DNA from: an uncultured Bradyrhizobium sp.
Lineage (GTDB): Bacteria > Pseudomonadota > Alphaproteobacteria > Rhizobiales > Xanthobacteraceae
Direction of reading: 5' to 3'
Assembly: GCF_936943645.1 (NCBI RefSeq)
Contig: NZ_CAKZJO010000088.1
Location: 1-64,000, forward strand
DNA length: 64,000 bases
A program made the position numbers and the translations under genes. The notes below the pieces were generated by a model. The model worked only from the letters and a program-made list of their open reading frames with translations, was not told the DNA's origin and made no database searches. Every line of letters starts with the position of its first letter. Position 1 is the stretch's first letter. This document shows, piece after piece, positions 51,670-62,632 of this stretch.

Positions 51670-52854
51670 TCAGCGCTTGTTGCGAACGGGAACGTCCATG
51701 TCTTCGATCTTCAGTTCGCGCACCGGCTCGAGGATGGCCCAGGCGACATTCGGATCGACCTTGACCTTGAAGGCGTACATGCTCTGCAGCGCCTGATGGT
51801 CTTCCTTGCGGAACACCATCTTGCCCTTCGGCGTGTCGAACTCGAGGCCCTCCATCGCCGTGATCAGCTTCTCGCTGTCGGTCGACTTTGCCTTGGTGAC
51901 GGCGGCGACGACGGACATCGCTGCGGCAAAGCCGCCCGCGGTGAAGAAGTCCGGCGGTGCGTTGAAGCGCTTCTGGTGCTCGGCGACCAGCCAGTCGTTC
52001 ACCGGGTTCTTCGGGATGTCGTAGTAGTAGTAGGTGGCGCCTTCCATGCCCGGCAGGCCTTTATAGGCAGCGAGCGCCGGCAGGATGTTGCCGCCGGTGG
52101 AGAGCTCGATGCCGTAGCGCTTCGGGTCCATGTCCTGGAGCTTGGCCAGCGGATTGCCGGCGCCGGCCCAGATCACCCAGATCACCTTGCGGCCCGGCTT
52201 GTCCTTCAGCGCATCGAACAGGCGCTGGCCGACCGCGGTGAAGTCGGTGGTGTTGGTCGGTGCATATTCTTCCGCGGCCAGCGTTGCGCCGGTCTTGGCG
52301 AGCGCCTCCTTGAAGGCGGCGACGCCGTCGCGGCCGAACGCGTAGTCCTGCGCCAGGGTCGCAACGGTGACGCCCTGCTTGCCGATCGCGACCGCATTCG
52401 AGATCGCGTCCTGCGAGGAGTTGCGCGCGGTGCGGAAGATGTAGCGATTCCACTTCTCGCCGGTAATCTGGTCCGCGACAGCGGGCTCGACGATCAGGAT
52501 CTTCTTGTTCTCTTCGGCGACAGGGAGAATGGCGAGCGCCGCGGCCGACGAGGTCGTGCCGATGGCGATGTCGGCCTTGTCGTCCTGATAGGCTTCGGCG
52601 AGCGCGGCCTTGGCGAGATCCGGCTTACCCTGGTCGTCCTTGGTGATGATGACGATCTTGCGACCGTCGAGCGTCATCGTGCCCTTGGTGGCGTATTCAA
52701 AGCCCATTTTCAGGCCAGTCTCGGTCTGCTTGGCATAGGCCTCGAGCGGGCCGGTCTTGCCGTAGATCAGCGCGACTTTGAGATCGTCGGCTTGCACGGA
52801 GGTGCCCGCGCCGAGCGCGAGAATGGTTGTTGTTATGATGAGTGATCGACGCAC
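51670..52854 (-). CDS. ABC transporter substrate-binding protein (Liv-type)
   Basis: This 394-residue protein has a GTG start with a strong AGGAGGG site and a signal peptide RRSLIITTTILALGAGTSVQA cut before DDLKVAL. The mature part is a type I periplasmic binding protein (GKTGPLEAYAKQTETGLKMG, IGTTSSAAALAILPVAEENK, AQDYAFGRDGVAAFKEALAK). Its relatives bind branched amino acids, amides, short carboxylates or aromatic acids. The operon context with a CoA-transferase favours an organic acid. Confidence 0.94.
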   Translation of the reverse strand: MRRSLIITTTILALGAGTSVQADDLKVALIYGKTGPLEAYAKQTETGLKMGFEYATKGTMTLDGRKIVIITKDDQGKPDLAKAALAEAYQDDKADIAIGTTSSAAALAILPVAEENKKILIVEPAVADQITGEKWNRYIFRTARNSSQDAISNAVAIGKQGVTVATLAQDYAFGRDGVAAFKEALAKTGATLAAEEYAPTNTTDFTAVGQRLFDALKDKPGRKVIWVIWAGAGNPLAKLQDMDPKRYGIELSTGGNILPALAAYKGLPGMEGATYYYYDIPKNPVNDWLVAEHQKRFNAPPDFFTAGGFAAAMSVVAAVTKAKSTDSEKLITAMEGLEFDTPKGKMVFRKEDHQALQSMYAFKVKVDPNVAWAILEPVRELKIEDMDVPVRNKR

Positions 52855-52960
52855 GATGGTCCCTCCTGATTCAACGTTTCTCGACAACAGCGATTTGCAC
52901 AAGCTTACGAACATTGCAATCGAACCTTCCCGCCGAGCGCGTCGGCCTCTATAGCCTGCA

Positions 52961-54988
52961 TCATTTTTGGGCCAGCCGTGCATCGCCGGCTCCCTCGGCC
53001 TGACGCCGGTCCGATTGCGCCTCGTCAGCGCTTTCGAAAATATGCGGTGCGACGCCACGCTTCTCCAGGGCTTCGCCGAGCTTGATGCGCAGGAAGCCCG
53101 AGGTGGTGTAGCGCGATACGCCTGAATAGAAGCGATCGACGAGGCTACGCACCATCGCCGAATAATCGTCCATCAATTCCGGCAGGATGGAAAAATTGTC
53201 ATAATTGACGATGGCGTAGACCCGGCGGCCGAGCGGCGCGAGCCTGGCCTCGACGATCGCTGCGATGGTGTCGATCTCGGCCTTGCTGCGCAGCGGATAG
53301 CGTTCCAGATTGACGAAAAACAGGTTCTGCTGCTCGTCCAGCGTGAAGCGCTGGTCGAGCGGAATCGTGAGCAGGCGCTCGCGCAGCTCCATCAGGCCTT
53401 CGTGGAAGATGCGCGCGTCCATGGTTGCGGGATCGCGCGGGATCAGCGGCTTGAAATCCATCAGGCGGAGGATGTCGCGCTCGACGTCGATGCCGGGCGC
53501 GATCTCGGTGAGCTCGAGCCCTTCGGGCCGGAGCTCGAACACGCAGCGCTCGGTGACGTACAGCGCACGCTGCTTGCGCGCGGCGGCGAACTTTCCGCTG
53601 AAGGTGACGTGCTCGACGTGGTCCACGAACTTGCGCGACTTGGCCTCGTCGAGAATGACGAGCTTGCCGTCGTTCACGGCGATGCGCTGCTTGCCCGCGC
53701 CGAAGGTGCCAACGAAGATGACTTCCTTGGCGTTCTGGCTGATGTTGATGAAGCCGCCGGCGCCCGCGAGCTTCGGTCCGAACCTGCTGACATTGAGGTT
53801 GCCGGCGCGATCGACCTGGGCGAGACCGAGAAAGGCGGCATCCAGGCCGCCGCCGTCGTAGAAATCGAACTGATAGGGCTGGTCGATCACGGCCTGCGTG
53901 TTGATCGCCGCGCCGAAATCGATGCCGCTCGCCGGAATGCCGCCGATCACGCCGGGCTCCGCCGTCAGCGTGATGAGGTCGATGATCCGCTCTTCGTTGG
54001 CGACCGAGGCGATCCCCTCGGGCATGCCGATGCCGAGATTGACGACGCTGTTGGCCTTGAGTTCGAGGGCTGCGCGCCGCGCGATGATCTTGCGCTCACT
54101 GACCGGCATCACCGGGAGCGATGCGGCGCGGACCCGGATCTCGCTGGAGAAGGCGGGATTGTATGGCGTGCCAAAGGTCTGCCAGTGGTTCTCGGGCCTT
54201 GCCACCACGACGCAGTCGACGAGGATGCCGGGAATCTTCACCTGGCGCGGATTGAGGCTGCCGGCCTCGGCCACGCGCTCGACCTGGGCGATGACGATGC
54301 CGCCGGAATTATGCGCGGCCATGGCGATCGCGAGCGCTTCCAGCGTCAGTGCCTCCTTCTCCATGGTGAGGTTGCCGTCGGGATCGCCCGTGGTAGCGCG
54401 GATGATTCCGACATTGATGGGAAAGGTCTTGTAGAGCAGGCATTCCTCGCCGCCGATCGTGATCAGCTCCACGAGGTCCTCGGTGGTGCGGGCGTTCAGC
54501 TTGCCGCCGCCGTGCCTGGGGTCGACGAAGGTGCCCATGCCGACGCGAGTGACGTGGCCGGGCCGGTGCGCGGCGATGTCGCGGAACAGATGCGTGATGA
54601 CGCCTTGCGGCAGATTGTAGGCCTCGATCTGGCCTGCGATCGCGAGCTGCTGCAATTTCGGCGCAAGCCCCCAATGTCCCCCGATCACGCGCCGGACCAG
54701 CCCCTCATGCGCGAAATGGTTGAGCCCGCGATTCTTGCCGTCGCCCTGGCCCGCCGCGTAGACCAGCGTCAGGTTGCGCGGCTTGCCTTGCGTGTAGGGC
54801 GCATCGCCCTCGTGGGAGAGATAGAGCTCTTCCAGCGCGATCGCGATCTCCTCGGCAAAGCCGATGCCGACGAAGCCGCCGGTCGCCACCGTATCGCCGT
54901 CGCGGATCAGCATGACCGCCTCAGTCGCCGTGACGACCTTGCCCTTCTCGGAATTGCGCAGGTAGGGCAGCGCTGGATGATGGCTCAC
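52961..54988 (-). CDS. Fused-subunit acetate/3-ketoacid family CoA-transferase with C-terminal extension
   Basis: This 675-residue protein joins the alpha half (about 10-280; GDTVATGGFVGIGFAEEIAI) and beta half (about 295-520; NLGIGMPEGIASV) of a family I CoA-transferase. The catalytic Glu is E344 in LTAEPGVIGG. It moves CoA from an acyl-CoA donor to a carboxylate. The usual fused enzymes end near residue 520; here about 150 further residues (REDERR-type charged helices, then VYAIVNYDNFSILPELMDD and TSGFLRIKLGEAL) form an unassigned extra domain. It heads the operon behind a sigma-54 promoter. Confidence 0.92.
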   Translation of the reverse strand: MSHHPALPYLRNSEKGKVVTATEAVMLIRDGDTVATGGFVGIGFAEEIAIALEELYLSHEGDAPYTQGKPRNLTLVYAAGQGDGKNRGLNHFAHEGLVRRVIGGHWGLAPKLQQLAIAGQIEAYNLPQGVITHLFRDIAAHRPGHVTRVGMGTFVDPRHGGGKLNARTTEDLVELITIGGEECLLYKTFPINVGIIRATTGDPDGNLTMEKEALTLEALAIAMAAHNSGGIVIAQVERVAEAGSLNPRQVKIPGILVDCVVVARPENHWQTFGTPYNPAFSSEIRVRAASLPVMPVSERKIIARRAALELKANSVVNLGIGMPEGIASVANEERIIDLITLTAEPGVIGGIPASGIDFGAAINTQAVIDQPYQFDFYDGGGLDAAFLGLAQVDRAGNLNVSRFGPKLAGAGGFINISQNAKEVIFVGTFGAGKQRIAVNDGKLVILDEAKSRKFVDHVEHVTFSGKFAAARKQRALYVTERCVFELRPEGLELTEIAPGIDVERDILRLMDFKPLIPRDPATMDARIFHEGLMELRERLLTIPLDQRFTLDEQQNLFFVNLERYPLRSKAEIDTIAAIVEARLAPLGRRVYAIVNYDNFSILPELMDDYSAMVRSLVDRFYSGVSRYTTSGFLRIKLGEALEKRGVAPHIFESADEAQSDRRQAEGAGDARLAQK

Positions 54989-55095
54989 GGCGTTCCTCCC
55001 AATCCCTTCGACCGCATGCCGATATTATTCTGAGTTGATCCTATCGCGGGGACCGGCCGTGGAACAGCTTGCTCCCGCGAGAGCGGGCAGCACTG

Positions 55096-55111
55096 AGCAA
55101 GGTTTGCGCCA
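55096..55111 (-). promoter_or_regulatory. Predicted sigma-54 promoter TGGCGCAAACCTTGCT
   Basis: On the minus strand the -24 element TGGCGC and -12 element TTGC are spaced by five bases. This matches TGGCAC-N5-TTGC with one mismatch and keeps the critical GG and GC. The start point would be about 97 bases before the CoA-transferase start codon. Confidence 0.75.
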
Positions 55112-55187
55112 GATACCTTTGGTCCACGGAATGCACTGCGATTTGCGGCCATTCCGGCGTAGCCGGAGCAGGAGAGTAGCCGGGCAC

Positions 55188-55224
55188 CGTGTCCGGAATC
55201 CGAGACTCCGGACACGCTCGTGTC
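55188..55224. promoter_or_regulatory. Candidate upstream activator sites for the sigma-54 promoter
   Basis: CGTGTCCGGA (55188-55197) and TCCGGACACG (55207-55216) are perfect ten-base inverted arms, and a third half-site CGTGTC (55219-55224) is inverted to the second. They lie about 90-125 bases upstream of the -12 element, the usual place for enhancer binding, and directly after the activator's stop codon. A hairpin terminator is the alternative, but there is no U-tract. Confidence 0.6.
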
Positions 55225-55231
55225 TCGAAAC

Positions 55232-56671
<1,440 letters not shown>

Positions 56672-56754
56672 GACATATCCCGGCGGAAGTCCGCCTGTGT
56701 ATTATCAAAAGACCAGCAATTTCAAAGGGGGAAATGGGGCGCGCCCCACACTCG

Positions 56755-56897
56755 GTCGTCGTCCCGGACAAGCGTAGCGCAGATCCGGGACCCATAACGA
56801 CAGGGCATAATTTGGCGAAGATTCGGAGTTGGCAGGTCACTTCATAACCACGCCCTGTGGTTATGGGTCCCGGGTTCGCTTCGCGCCCCGGGACGAC
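56755..56897. repeat. Intergenic palindromic repeat (GTCCCGGACAAGCG type)
   Basis: The element runs from CGTCGTCCCGGACAAGCG through GATCCGGGACCCATAA to the inverted GGTTATGGGTCCCGGG and CGCGCCCCGGGACGAC. The same family occurs at 60865-60979 and 62461-62602. Confidence 0.85.
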
Positions 56898-56913
56898 AGC
56901 GCTCCGTGCTGCC

Positions 56914-58659
56914 CTACCGCCGATACCCGCTCGCGCGCGAGTAGCCCTGGCGGTTCTGTTGCATCGGGCGGCTGGCGACGCTCGCCCGCGATTCGCTGGA
57001 GAGCGGGGTCGCGAGCTTCAGCTCCTCCAGGAAGATCGGGCGCGAGAAGTAATAGCCCTGCGCGTAGCGGATCTTGGTCGCGGCCTGGAGGTAGGCGAGT
57101 TCTTCGTAGGATTCGAGGCCTTCGGCGATCACGGTCATGCCAAGCGCCTCGCTCAGGGATTCGATCGCGCGCAAGATGCCCTGGCTGCGCGGGCGCTTGT
57201 GGATGTCGGTGATGAAGGAGCGGTCGATCTTGATCTCGTCCGCGGTGATGTCGGCCAGCGCCGAGAGCGAGGAATAGCCGGTGCCGAAATCGTCGATCGA
57301 GATGCCGACGCCGAGCTTGCGGAACATCGGCAGGATCTCGGCCTGGAAGTGATTCTTGGCGACGAAGGCGTCTTCCGTCACCTCGATCATGAAGCGCTGG
57401 GGAAAGCCGGTCTCTTCCAGCGCCCGCGCGAAGCTGCGCATGAATTCGGGATTGCCGGCCTGCTTGGCGGCGACGTTGATGCTGATGGTCGCTTCCGGGT
57501 CGAAGGTCTCGTTGATCAGGTCGATCGATTTGACGATCTCCGCGAGCACGAGGTGAGTGAGCTCGTCGATCAGGCCGAGCTCGCCGGCGAGGTTGATGAA
57601 TGAGCCCGGCGCCTGGATCACGCCTTCGTCGTCGCGCAGGCGTACCAGGGCCTCGATGCCTTTCACGGCCTGGGTGCGGATGTCGACCTTGGACTGGAAG
57701 GCGCAGCAGAAGCGCTTCTCCAGGATGGCGAGCCGCAGCGACTGCTCGATCTTCATCCGCGCCAGCGCTTCGCGTTCCATGCTGGAGTCGAAGAAGGCCG
57801 CCGATCCCTTACCGTCGTTCTTGATGCGGTACATCGCGATGTCGGCGTTCTGGCGCAGCGTCTCGAAGCTGCGGCCGTGGTCGGGATAGAGGCTGATGCC
57901 GACGGAGGTGGAGGCGAAGACTTCCGAATTGTCGATGAAGAACGGCGCCGTCAGTCGCTCCAGCGTCGACTGCATGAACTCGGCGACCTCCTCCTGGCTC
58001 TGGATCGGGGAGAGCAGCAGCAGGAATTCGTCGCCGGAGATGCGCGACAGCATGTCCGAATCGCGCAAGTCGCGTCCGAGCCGCTTCGACAGCTCGACCA
58101 GCAGCGCGTCGCCGACGGCGTGGCCATAATAGTCGTTGATGTGCTTGAAATTGTCGACGTCGAGGAAAGCCAGTGCGAAACGCTCGCCGCCGCTTCTCTC
58201 CGAGAGCAGGCCGTTGGCGCGATGTTCGATCACGCGCCGCGAGGGCAGGCCGGTCAGCTCGTCGAAATAGGCCGAACGGAACAGCTGGTCCTCGAAATTC
58301 TTCTGCTCGGTGATGTCGGAGGACGCCGAGATCAGCAGCTCGCGCCCGGCGAGGCGGACGGGACGATGGGTGGTGAGCAGCACTTGTCGGGCAGCGCCTC
58401 CGTGAAGCGCCTCCTCGGTGACGACAGGCTGGCCGGCACTCAGAGCCTGACGGCAGGCTTCGCGGCGCGGCGAAAGATCGGGTGAGGGACGGCTGCCGTC
58501 CATGCCGAGCTGCGCGGCCGCGGCGTCGTTAACCAGCAGAAGCTCGCCATGCGCATCCTGCACGGTCAGGCCCGCCGGCAGCATTCTAACGATTTCCTTG
58601 AGAAATCCGAGCTCGGCTTCGCTCGCGCCGGAATATTTGTTGTCGTTCATAGAAGTCAT
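56914..58659 (-). CDS. PAS-GGDEF-EAL protein
   Basis: This 581-residue cytoplasmic protein has a PAS domain at about 18-120, GGDEF at 125-290 and EAL at 305-550. The GGDEF site reads SRISGDEFLLLL (SGDEF variant) with RDSD as inhibition site five residues upstream. The EAL residues look complete: IEALVRL, INVAAKQ, IEVTEDAF, DDFGTGYSSLSAL, DEIKIDRSF, AEGLESYEE and AQGYYFSRP. The first start MTSMNDNKYSG has a second ATG at codon 4. It may both make and degrade cyclic-di-GMP. Confidence 0.93.
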   Translation of the reverse strand: MTSMNDNKYSGASEAELGFLKEIVRMLPAGLTVQDAHGELLLVNDAAAAQLGMDGSRPSPDLSPRREACRQALSAGQPVVTEEALHGGAARQVLLTTHRPVRLAGRELLISASSDITEQKNFEDQLFRSAYFDELTGLPSRRVIEHRANGLLSERSGGERFALAFLDVDNFKHINDYYGHAVGDALLVELSKRLGRDLRDSDMLSRISGDEFLLLLSPIQSQEEVAEFMQSTLERLTAPFFIDNSEVFASTSVGISLYPDHGRSFETLRQNADIAMYRIKNDGKGSAAFFDSSMEREALARMKIEQSLRLAILEKRFCCAFQSKVDIRTQAVKGIEALVRLRDDEGVIQAPGSFINLAGELGLIDELTHLVLAEIVKSIDLINETFDPEATISINVAAKQAGNPEFMRSFARALEETGFPQRFMIEVTEDAFVAKNHFQAEILPMFRKLGVGISIDDFGTGYSSLSALADITADEIKIDRSFITDIHKRPRSQGILRAIESLSEALGMTVIAEGLESYEELAYLQAATKIRYAQGYYFSRPIFLEELKLATPLSSESRASVASRPMQQNRQGYSRASGYRR

Positions 58660-58870
58660 GAATCTTGTTGTTTCAGCGCGTTTTGCAATGAGCGCAGTCT
58701 TGCGTGGTTCCCTCTTAAGTTTGGTTAAGGGCTCCGGAGAAATACGGGGGTGTTTTGGGGGAAACTTGCGACGATGCGAGGTGCGCCGACGATCGTCATT
58801 AACAGAGCGTCAACGGCACATGCGAAACGGCAGGTAGCGCGCGGGTTGCGCTTTCGCTTGGTGCGCGATG

Positions 58871-59836
58871 CTATTCGCTTCGCGGGATTCGACACTGCAT
58901 GATGCAATGCAGCCCGGTCTTCAAATAGGAGATCTCGGTCCTGCCGTCGAAAGCCGACAATGCCGATTTCAGCAGCTTGGTGCCGAAGCCGGGTTCGGAC
59001 ACCTTGTCCACGCTCGGCCCCTCGTTTTCGTCCCAGGTGATGGTCAGGCGGTCGTCGCTGACGGTCCACGAGACCTGCAACAGGCCGCGTGGCGAGGAGA
59101 ACGCACCATATTTGCCTGCATTGGTGGCGAGCTCGTGAAACATCAATGACAGCGTCACTGCGAGCTTCGGCGGCAGGAACAGCCGGTCGCCATTGAGGGT
59201 GAAGCGGACGTGGCCGTAGGGGCCGAGCTCCGAGATCAGGAGGTCGCGGATGTCGCAGCCGGCCTTGTCGATCCGCGAGATCAAATCGTCGGTCGCGGCC
59301 AGCGAGCGCAGCCGCGGATCGATCCGGGCCCAGACCTGCGGCTGGTCATGCAGCACCTGATGCAGCACGGCATGCACGGTGGACAGCTTGTTCTTCAGCC
59401 GGTGCTGGAGCTCGTCGACCAGCAGCTTGCGATACTCTTCCTCCTCGATCAGGCGCTTGGAGATCCGGCGCTGCTCCGCCAGCATGGTGCGATAGTGCTC
59501 GACGCCCCAGATGGTGAGCGCGCAGACTGCCCAATAGAGCGCCAGCAGCGCAAACCGGGCGTGGTCGGCCATCGCATCGCTGAAATTGACGACGACGCCG
59601 AGCACGCCGCCGATCAGCGCGGTCACGATCCCGATCCGGAAGCCGCCGAACGCGGCGGCAAAGAACACGGCAGGAAAGTAGGGCGTGAAGTAGACGTCGG
59701 GCCGCACATGGGCCAGCGCCCAGCGCGCCAGCGTCGCAACCAGCAGGCAGGCCACTGCAAACGCAATGCTCAGGCCGAGCGATGGCGGCGCCGCGCCCTG
59801 CCAACCCCTGCGGAATTCGTCGATCAGCTTCCCCAT
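58871..59836 (-). CDS. HWE/HisKA_2-family sensor histidine kinase with N-terminal membrane domain
   Basis: The 321-residue protein has a DUF4118-like four-span membrane region at about 20-120 (VYFTPYFPAVFFAAAFGGFR). The phospho-acceptor helix is LQHRLKNKLSTVHAVLHQ, the HWE/LovHK-type H-box. The ATPase region follows: HELATNAGKYGAFSSPRG, ITWDENEGPSV and GFGTKLLKSAL. Such kinases often feed the alphaproteobacterial general stress pathway. No response regulator is adjacent, so its partner is unknown. Confidence 0.92.
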   Translation of the reverse strand: MGKLIDEFRRGWQGAAPPSLGLSIAFAVACLLVATLARWALAHVRPDVYFTPYFPAVFFAAAFGGFRIGIVTALIGGVLGVVVNFSDAMADHARFALLALYWAVCALTIWGVEHYRTMLAEQRRISKRLIEEEEYRKLLVDELQHRLKNKLSTVHAVLHQVLHDQPQVWARIDPRLRSLAATDDLISRIDKAGCDIRDLLISELGPYGHVRFTLNGDRLFLPPKLAVTLSLMFHELATNAGKYGAFSSPRGLLQVSWTVSDDRLTITWDENEGPSVDKVSEPGFGTKLLKSALSAFDGRTEISYLKTGLHCIMQCRIPRSE

Positions 59837-60015
59837 GGGCAGCTCAGTTGCGATATGCGTTCGAAATTCGATCGGTCCATGAGGATGTTACGCATCCCGT
59901 TCGCCCAAGCATAGCTTGCCTTGTCGGAGGCAGGCAGGGATAGTGGCCGCTGCTGCGACGGCAGCGGTCGATGTTCGCCATTTGTCATCAAATCGTTCGA
60001 GAACAGGAACATTCC

Positions 60016-60855
60016 ATGGGCAGGCTGGACGGCAAGGTTGCGGTGATCACGGGAGCGACGAGCGGGATCGGATTGCGCACCGCGGAAGTCTTCGTTGCCG
60101 AAGGTGCCAAAATTGTGATCGCGGGCCGACGTGTACCGGAAGGCGAGGCGCTGGCATCGCGGCTCGGGTCGAACTGCGTCTTCCGTCAGACCGACGTGGC
60201 CGTCGAAGCGCAGATGCAGGCCCTGATCGCGCTGGCCGTGGACAAGTTCGGCCGGATCGACTGCCTGTTCAACAATGCCGGCGGCCCGGCGCAGACGGGC
60301 GGCATCGAGGGCCTCGAGGTCGAGCGCTTCGATGCGGCGATGGCGACACTGGTGCGCAGCGTCATGCTCGGCATGAAGCACGCCGCGCCGGTCATGAAGA
60401 AGCAGGGGAGCGGCAGCATCATCAACAATGGCAGCATCGCCGGTCGCCTCGCCGGATTCTCGTCCTCGATGGTCTATAGCGCGGCCAAGGCGGCGGTGAT
60501 CCATCTGACCAAATGCGTGGCGATGGAGCTCGGCGAGTCCAATGTGCGCGTCAACGCGATCTCGCCCGGTGCGATCGCAACCGGCATCTTCGGCAAGGCG
60601 CTGGGTCTGTCGACCGACGCCGCGGAGAAGACGCCGGCGGTGATGCGCGAGGTCTACAAGACCGCGCAGCCGATCCCGCGCGCCGGCCTGCCCGACGACA
60701 TCGCCCAGGCCGCAGTGTTCCTGGCCAGCGACGAATCCAGCTTCATCAACGGCCACGACCTCGTCGTCGACGGCGCCATGACCGGCGGTCGCAACTGGAG
60801 CCAGCAGCAGCAGGGCTACGTGGCGTTGCGCAAGGCGTTCGATCAGGGATCGTAG
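60016..60855 (+). CDS. SDR family oxidoreductase
   Basis: This 279-residue classical short-chain dehydrogenase has the cofactor motif TGATSGIG (residues 13-20), an Arg-rich turn IAGRRVPEG after beta-2, NNAGG, the active Ser in NNGSIAG and the catalytic YSAAK. It should use NAD(H) or NADP(H); the charge after beta-2 (GRR) hints at NADP(H). The substrate is unknown. It converges with the P450 gene across a palindromic repeat. Confidence 0.94.
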   Translation: MGRLDGKVAVITGATSGIGLRTAEVFVAEGAKIVIAGRRVPEGEALASRLGSNCVFRQTDVAVEAQMQALIALAVDKFGRIDCLFNNAGGPAQTGGIEGLEVERFDAAMATLVRSVMLGMKHAAPVMKKQGSGSIINNGSIAGRLAGFSSSMVYSAAKAAVIHLTKCVAMELGESNVRVNAISPGAIATGIFGKALGLSTDAAEKTPAVMREVYKTAQPIPRAGLPDDIAQAAVFLASDESSFINGHDLVVDGAMTGGRNWSQQQQGYVALRKAFDQGS

Positions 60856-60864
60856 AGTTTGGTC

Positions 60865-60979
60865 TCGTGCCCCGGACGCGGTGCGGCGCGAAGTGCCGCT
60901 CCGCAGAGCCGGGGCCCATCCATCCGCAGCTTGCCTGTCGCTTCCTGGGTCCCGGCTCGCGCTTCGCGCGTCCGGGACA
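60865..60979. repeat. Intergenic palindromic repeat (GTCCCGGACAAGCG type)
   Basis: It runs from TCGTGCCCCGGACGCG to CGCGCGTCCGGGACAC between the convergent SDR and P450 genes, with inner GGGGCCCATCC and CTGGGTCCCGGC elements. Confidence 0.8.
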
Positions 60980-60987
60980 CCAGAAAC

Positions 60988-62364
60988 TCACACCGCCTTT
61001 ACCCGCACCCGCAAGCCGTCCCGCGGCTTGGGGATCGGCCACATCTGCCAGTCCGGCTTGTAGCCCGGCTCCAGCGACACTTCGAGGTTCTGCAGGAAGT
61101 GCCGCGCGAAGCATTTCGCCTGCATGTAGGCGAAGTGCAGGCCGAGGCACATATGCGCGCCGCCGCCGAAGGGGACCCAGGCAAAGCGGTGGCGGCCCCG
61201 CTGCGCTTCTTCGGTGAAGCGCAGGGGATCGAAGCGATCCGGCTCCGGCCAGATGTCCTTCATGTGATGCGTATAGAGCGGATTGACGCCGACGGCGGTG
61301 CCGGCGGGAATCGTAAAGCCCTTGAACGTGAAATCGCGCATCGCGCGGCGCGGCATCGAGGGCACTGGCGGCTTGATCCGCAGCGCCTCCTTGAACGCCA
61401 TCTCCGACAGCGGCATTTTTTCGAGATCGTCGAAGCTGCTGGGAGCATCCGTCGCGAGCCCGAGCGCGAGAACCTCGGCGCGCAAGCGATCCTGCCAGTC
61501 CGGATTGGCGGCGAGCTCGCCGATGAAGGAGGTCAGCGACGAGGTCAGCGTGTCGTGCGCCGCCATCATCAGGAAGCTCATGTGGTCGATGATGTCCTGC
61601 TCGGACAGCAGCGCGCCGTCCTCATGGGTGGCGCGGCAGAGCTGCGAGAACAGATCGTCGCCACCGTGATTGCCGCGGCGCAGCGGGATCTGCTCACGGA
61701 AATAGGCGACGATGCGTTTGCGGCCTCTTACGCCCCGCGCCATCTGGGTGCCGGGCAGGGGGCGGCGGATCGGCGCGACGGCAGCCGCGACCATGTCGAC
61801 GAAGGCGCGGTTGATCTCGTCGACCTCCGGCCCGATGTCGGCGCCAAGGAACGAGGCCGCCGCGAGATCGAGCGTGAGCTGCTTCATTGCGGGGTAGAGC
61901 TGCATCTCGCCGGGCTTGGCCTTCCACTGCGCGACCCGCGCCGAGATGCCGCGGTCGAGATCGGCCAGGTAGGACTTCATCGGCCCGGACTTGAAGGCAA
62001 CCGACAGCGCCTTGCGGTGCAGCCGGTGCTCGTCGAAATCGAGCAGCATCAGCCCGCGCGGAAACAACAGGCCGAGCACCTTGTTCCAGCCATGGGTCGA
62101 GGAAAACAGCTTCTGCTGGTCGAACATCACGAGCTCGTTGGCCTCGGGCCCGAGCAGCACGACGTTGGTCTCGCCGAACACGTGGGTGCGGTAGACCGGG
62201 CCATATTTGGCGCCGTTCGCCTCGATATGGCCTTTGGGATCGGCCAGCACCTGGAAAGTCTTGCCGACGATCGGCCAGCCTTCATCGCCGGGGATGTGCG
62301 TCAGGGCATTGCGTTTGGGCGCGGTGTAGTCGGGCGCCGTTGCGGCCACATTCTGCATCGACAT
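60988..62364 (-). CDS. Cytochrome P450
   Basis: This 458-residue soluble P450 (start MSMQNVAATAP at 62364 after CGGAG; an ATG seven codons earlier is also open) has all marks of an active monooxygenase. The I-helix motif is MMAAHDTLTSS, the K-helix ExxR is in FKEALRIKPP and the heme-Cys loop is FGGGAHMCLGLHF. It resembles the CYP groups common in Rhizobiales soil bacteria. No ferredoxin or ferredoxin reductase gene is adjacent, so electrons must come from elsewhere. Confidence 0.94.
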   Translation of the reverse strand: MSMQNVAATAPDYTAPKRNALTHIPGDEGWPIVGKTFQVLADPKGHIEANGAKYGPVYRTHVFGETNVVLLGPEANELVMFDQQKLFSSTHGWNKVLGLLFPRGLMLLDFDEHRLHRKALSVAFKSGPMKSYLADLDRGISARVAQWKAKPGEMQLYPAMKQLTLDLAAASFLGADIGPEVDEINRAFVDMVAAAVAPIRRPLPGTQMARGVRGRKRIVAYFREQIPLRRGNHGGDDLFSQLCRATHEDGALLSEQDIIDHMSFLMMAAHDTLTSSLTSFIGELAANPDWQDRLRAEVLALGLATDAPSSFDDLEKMPLSEMAFKEALRIKPPVPSMPRRAMRDFTFKGFTIPAGTAVGVNPLYTHHMKDIWPEPDRFDPLRFTEEAQRGRHRFAWVPFGGGAHMCLGLHFAYMQAKCFARHFLQNLEVSLEPGYKPDWQMWPIPKPRDGLRVRVKAV

Positions 62365-62460
62365 GACGATTGCTCCGATTGGCAAGCACTACGAGCATAA
62401 CACGATCCAGGCGCGATGAGCTGACGTCGTGTAACGCACAAAACCGTCACACCCACCGCT

Positions 62461-62602
62461 GTCGTCCCGGCGAACGCCGGGACCCATACCCCCAAGGAGA
62501 AGTTGTGGTGCGAGATAGAGGTTAGCAATCTTCGCCAAACATCTCCCTGCGGCTATGGGTCCCGGATCGGCGCGCGCTTTTGGCGCGCTTGTCCGGGACG
62601 AC
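62461..62602. repeat. Intergenic palindromic repeat (GTCCCGGACAAGCG type)
   Basis: It runs from GTCGTCCCGGCGAACGCCGG to GCGCGCTTGTCCGGGACGAC, with inner GGGACCCATA and TATGGGTCCC. It fills the spacer between the P450 and LLM oxidoreductase genes. Confidence 0.85.
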
Positions 62603-62632
62603 GAGAAGAGATCGGGGCTCGCCGACGGCTCC

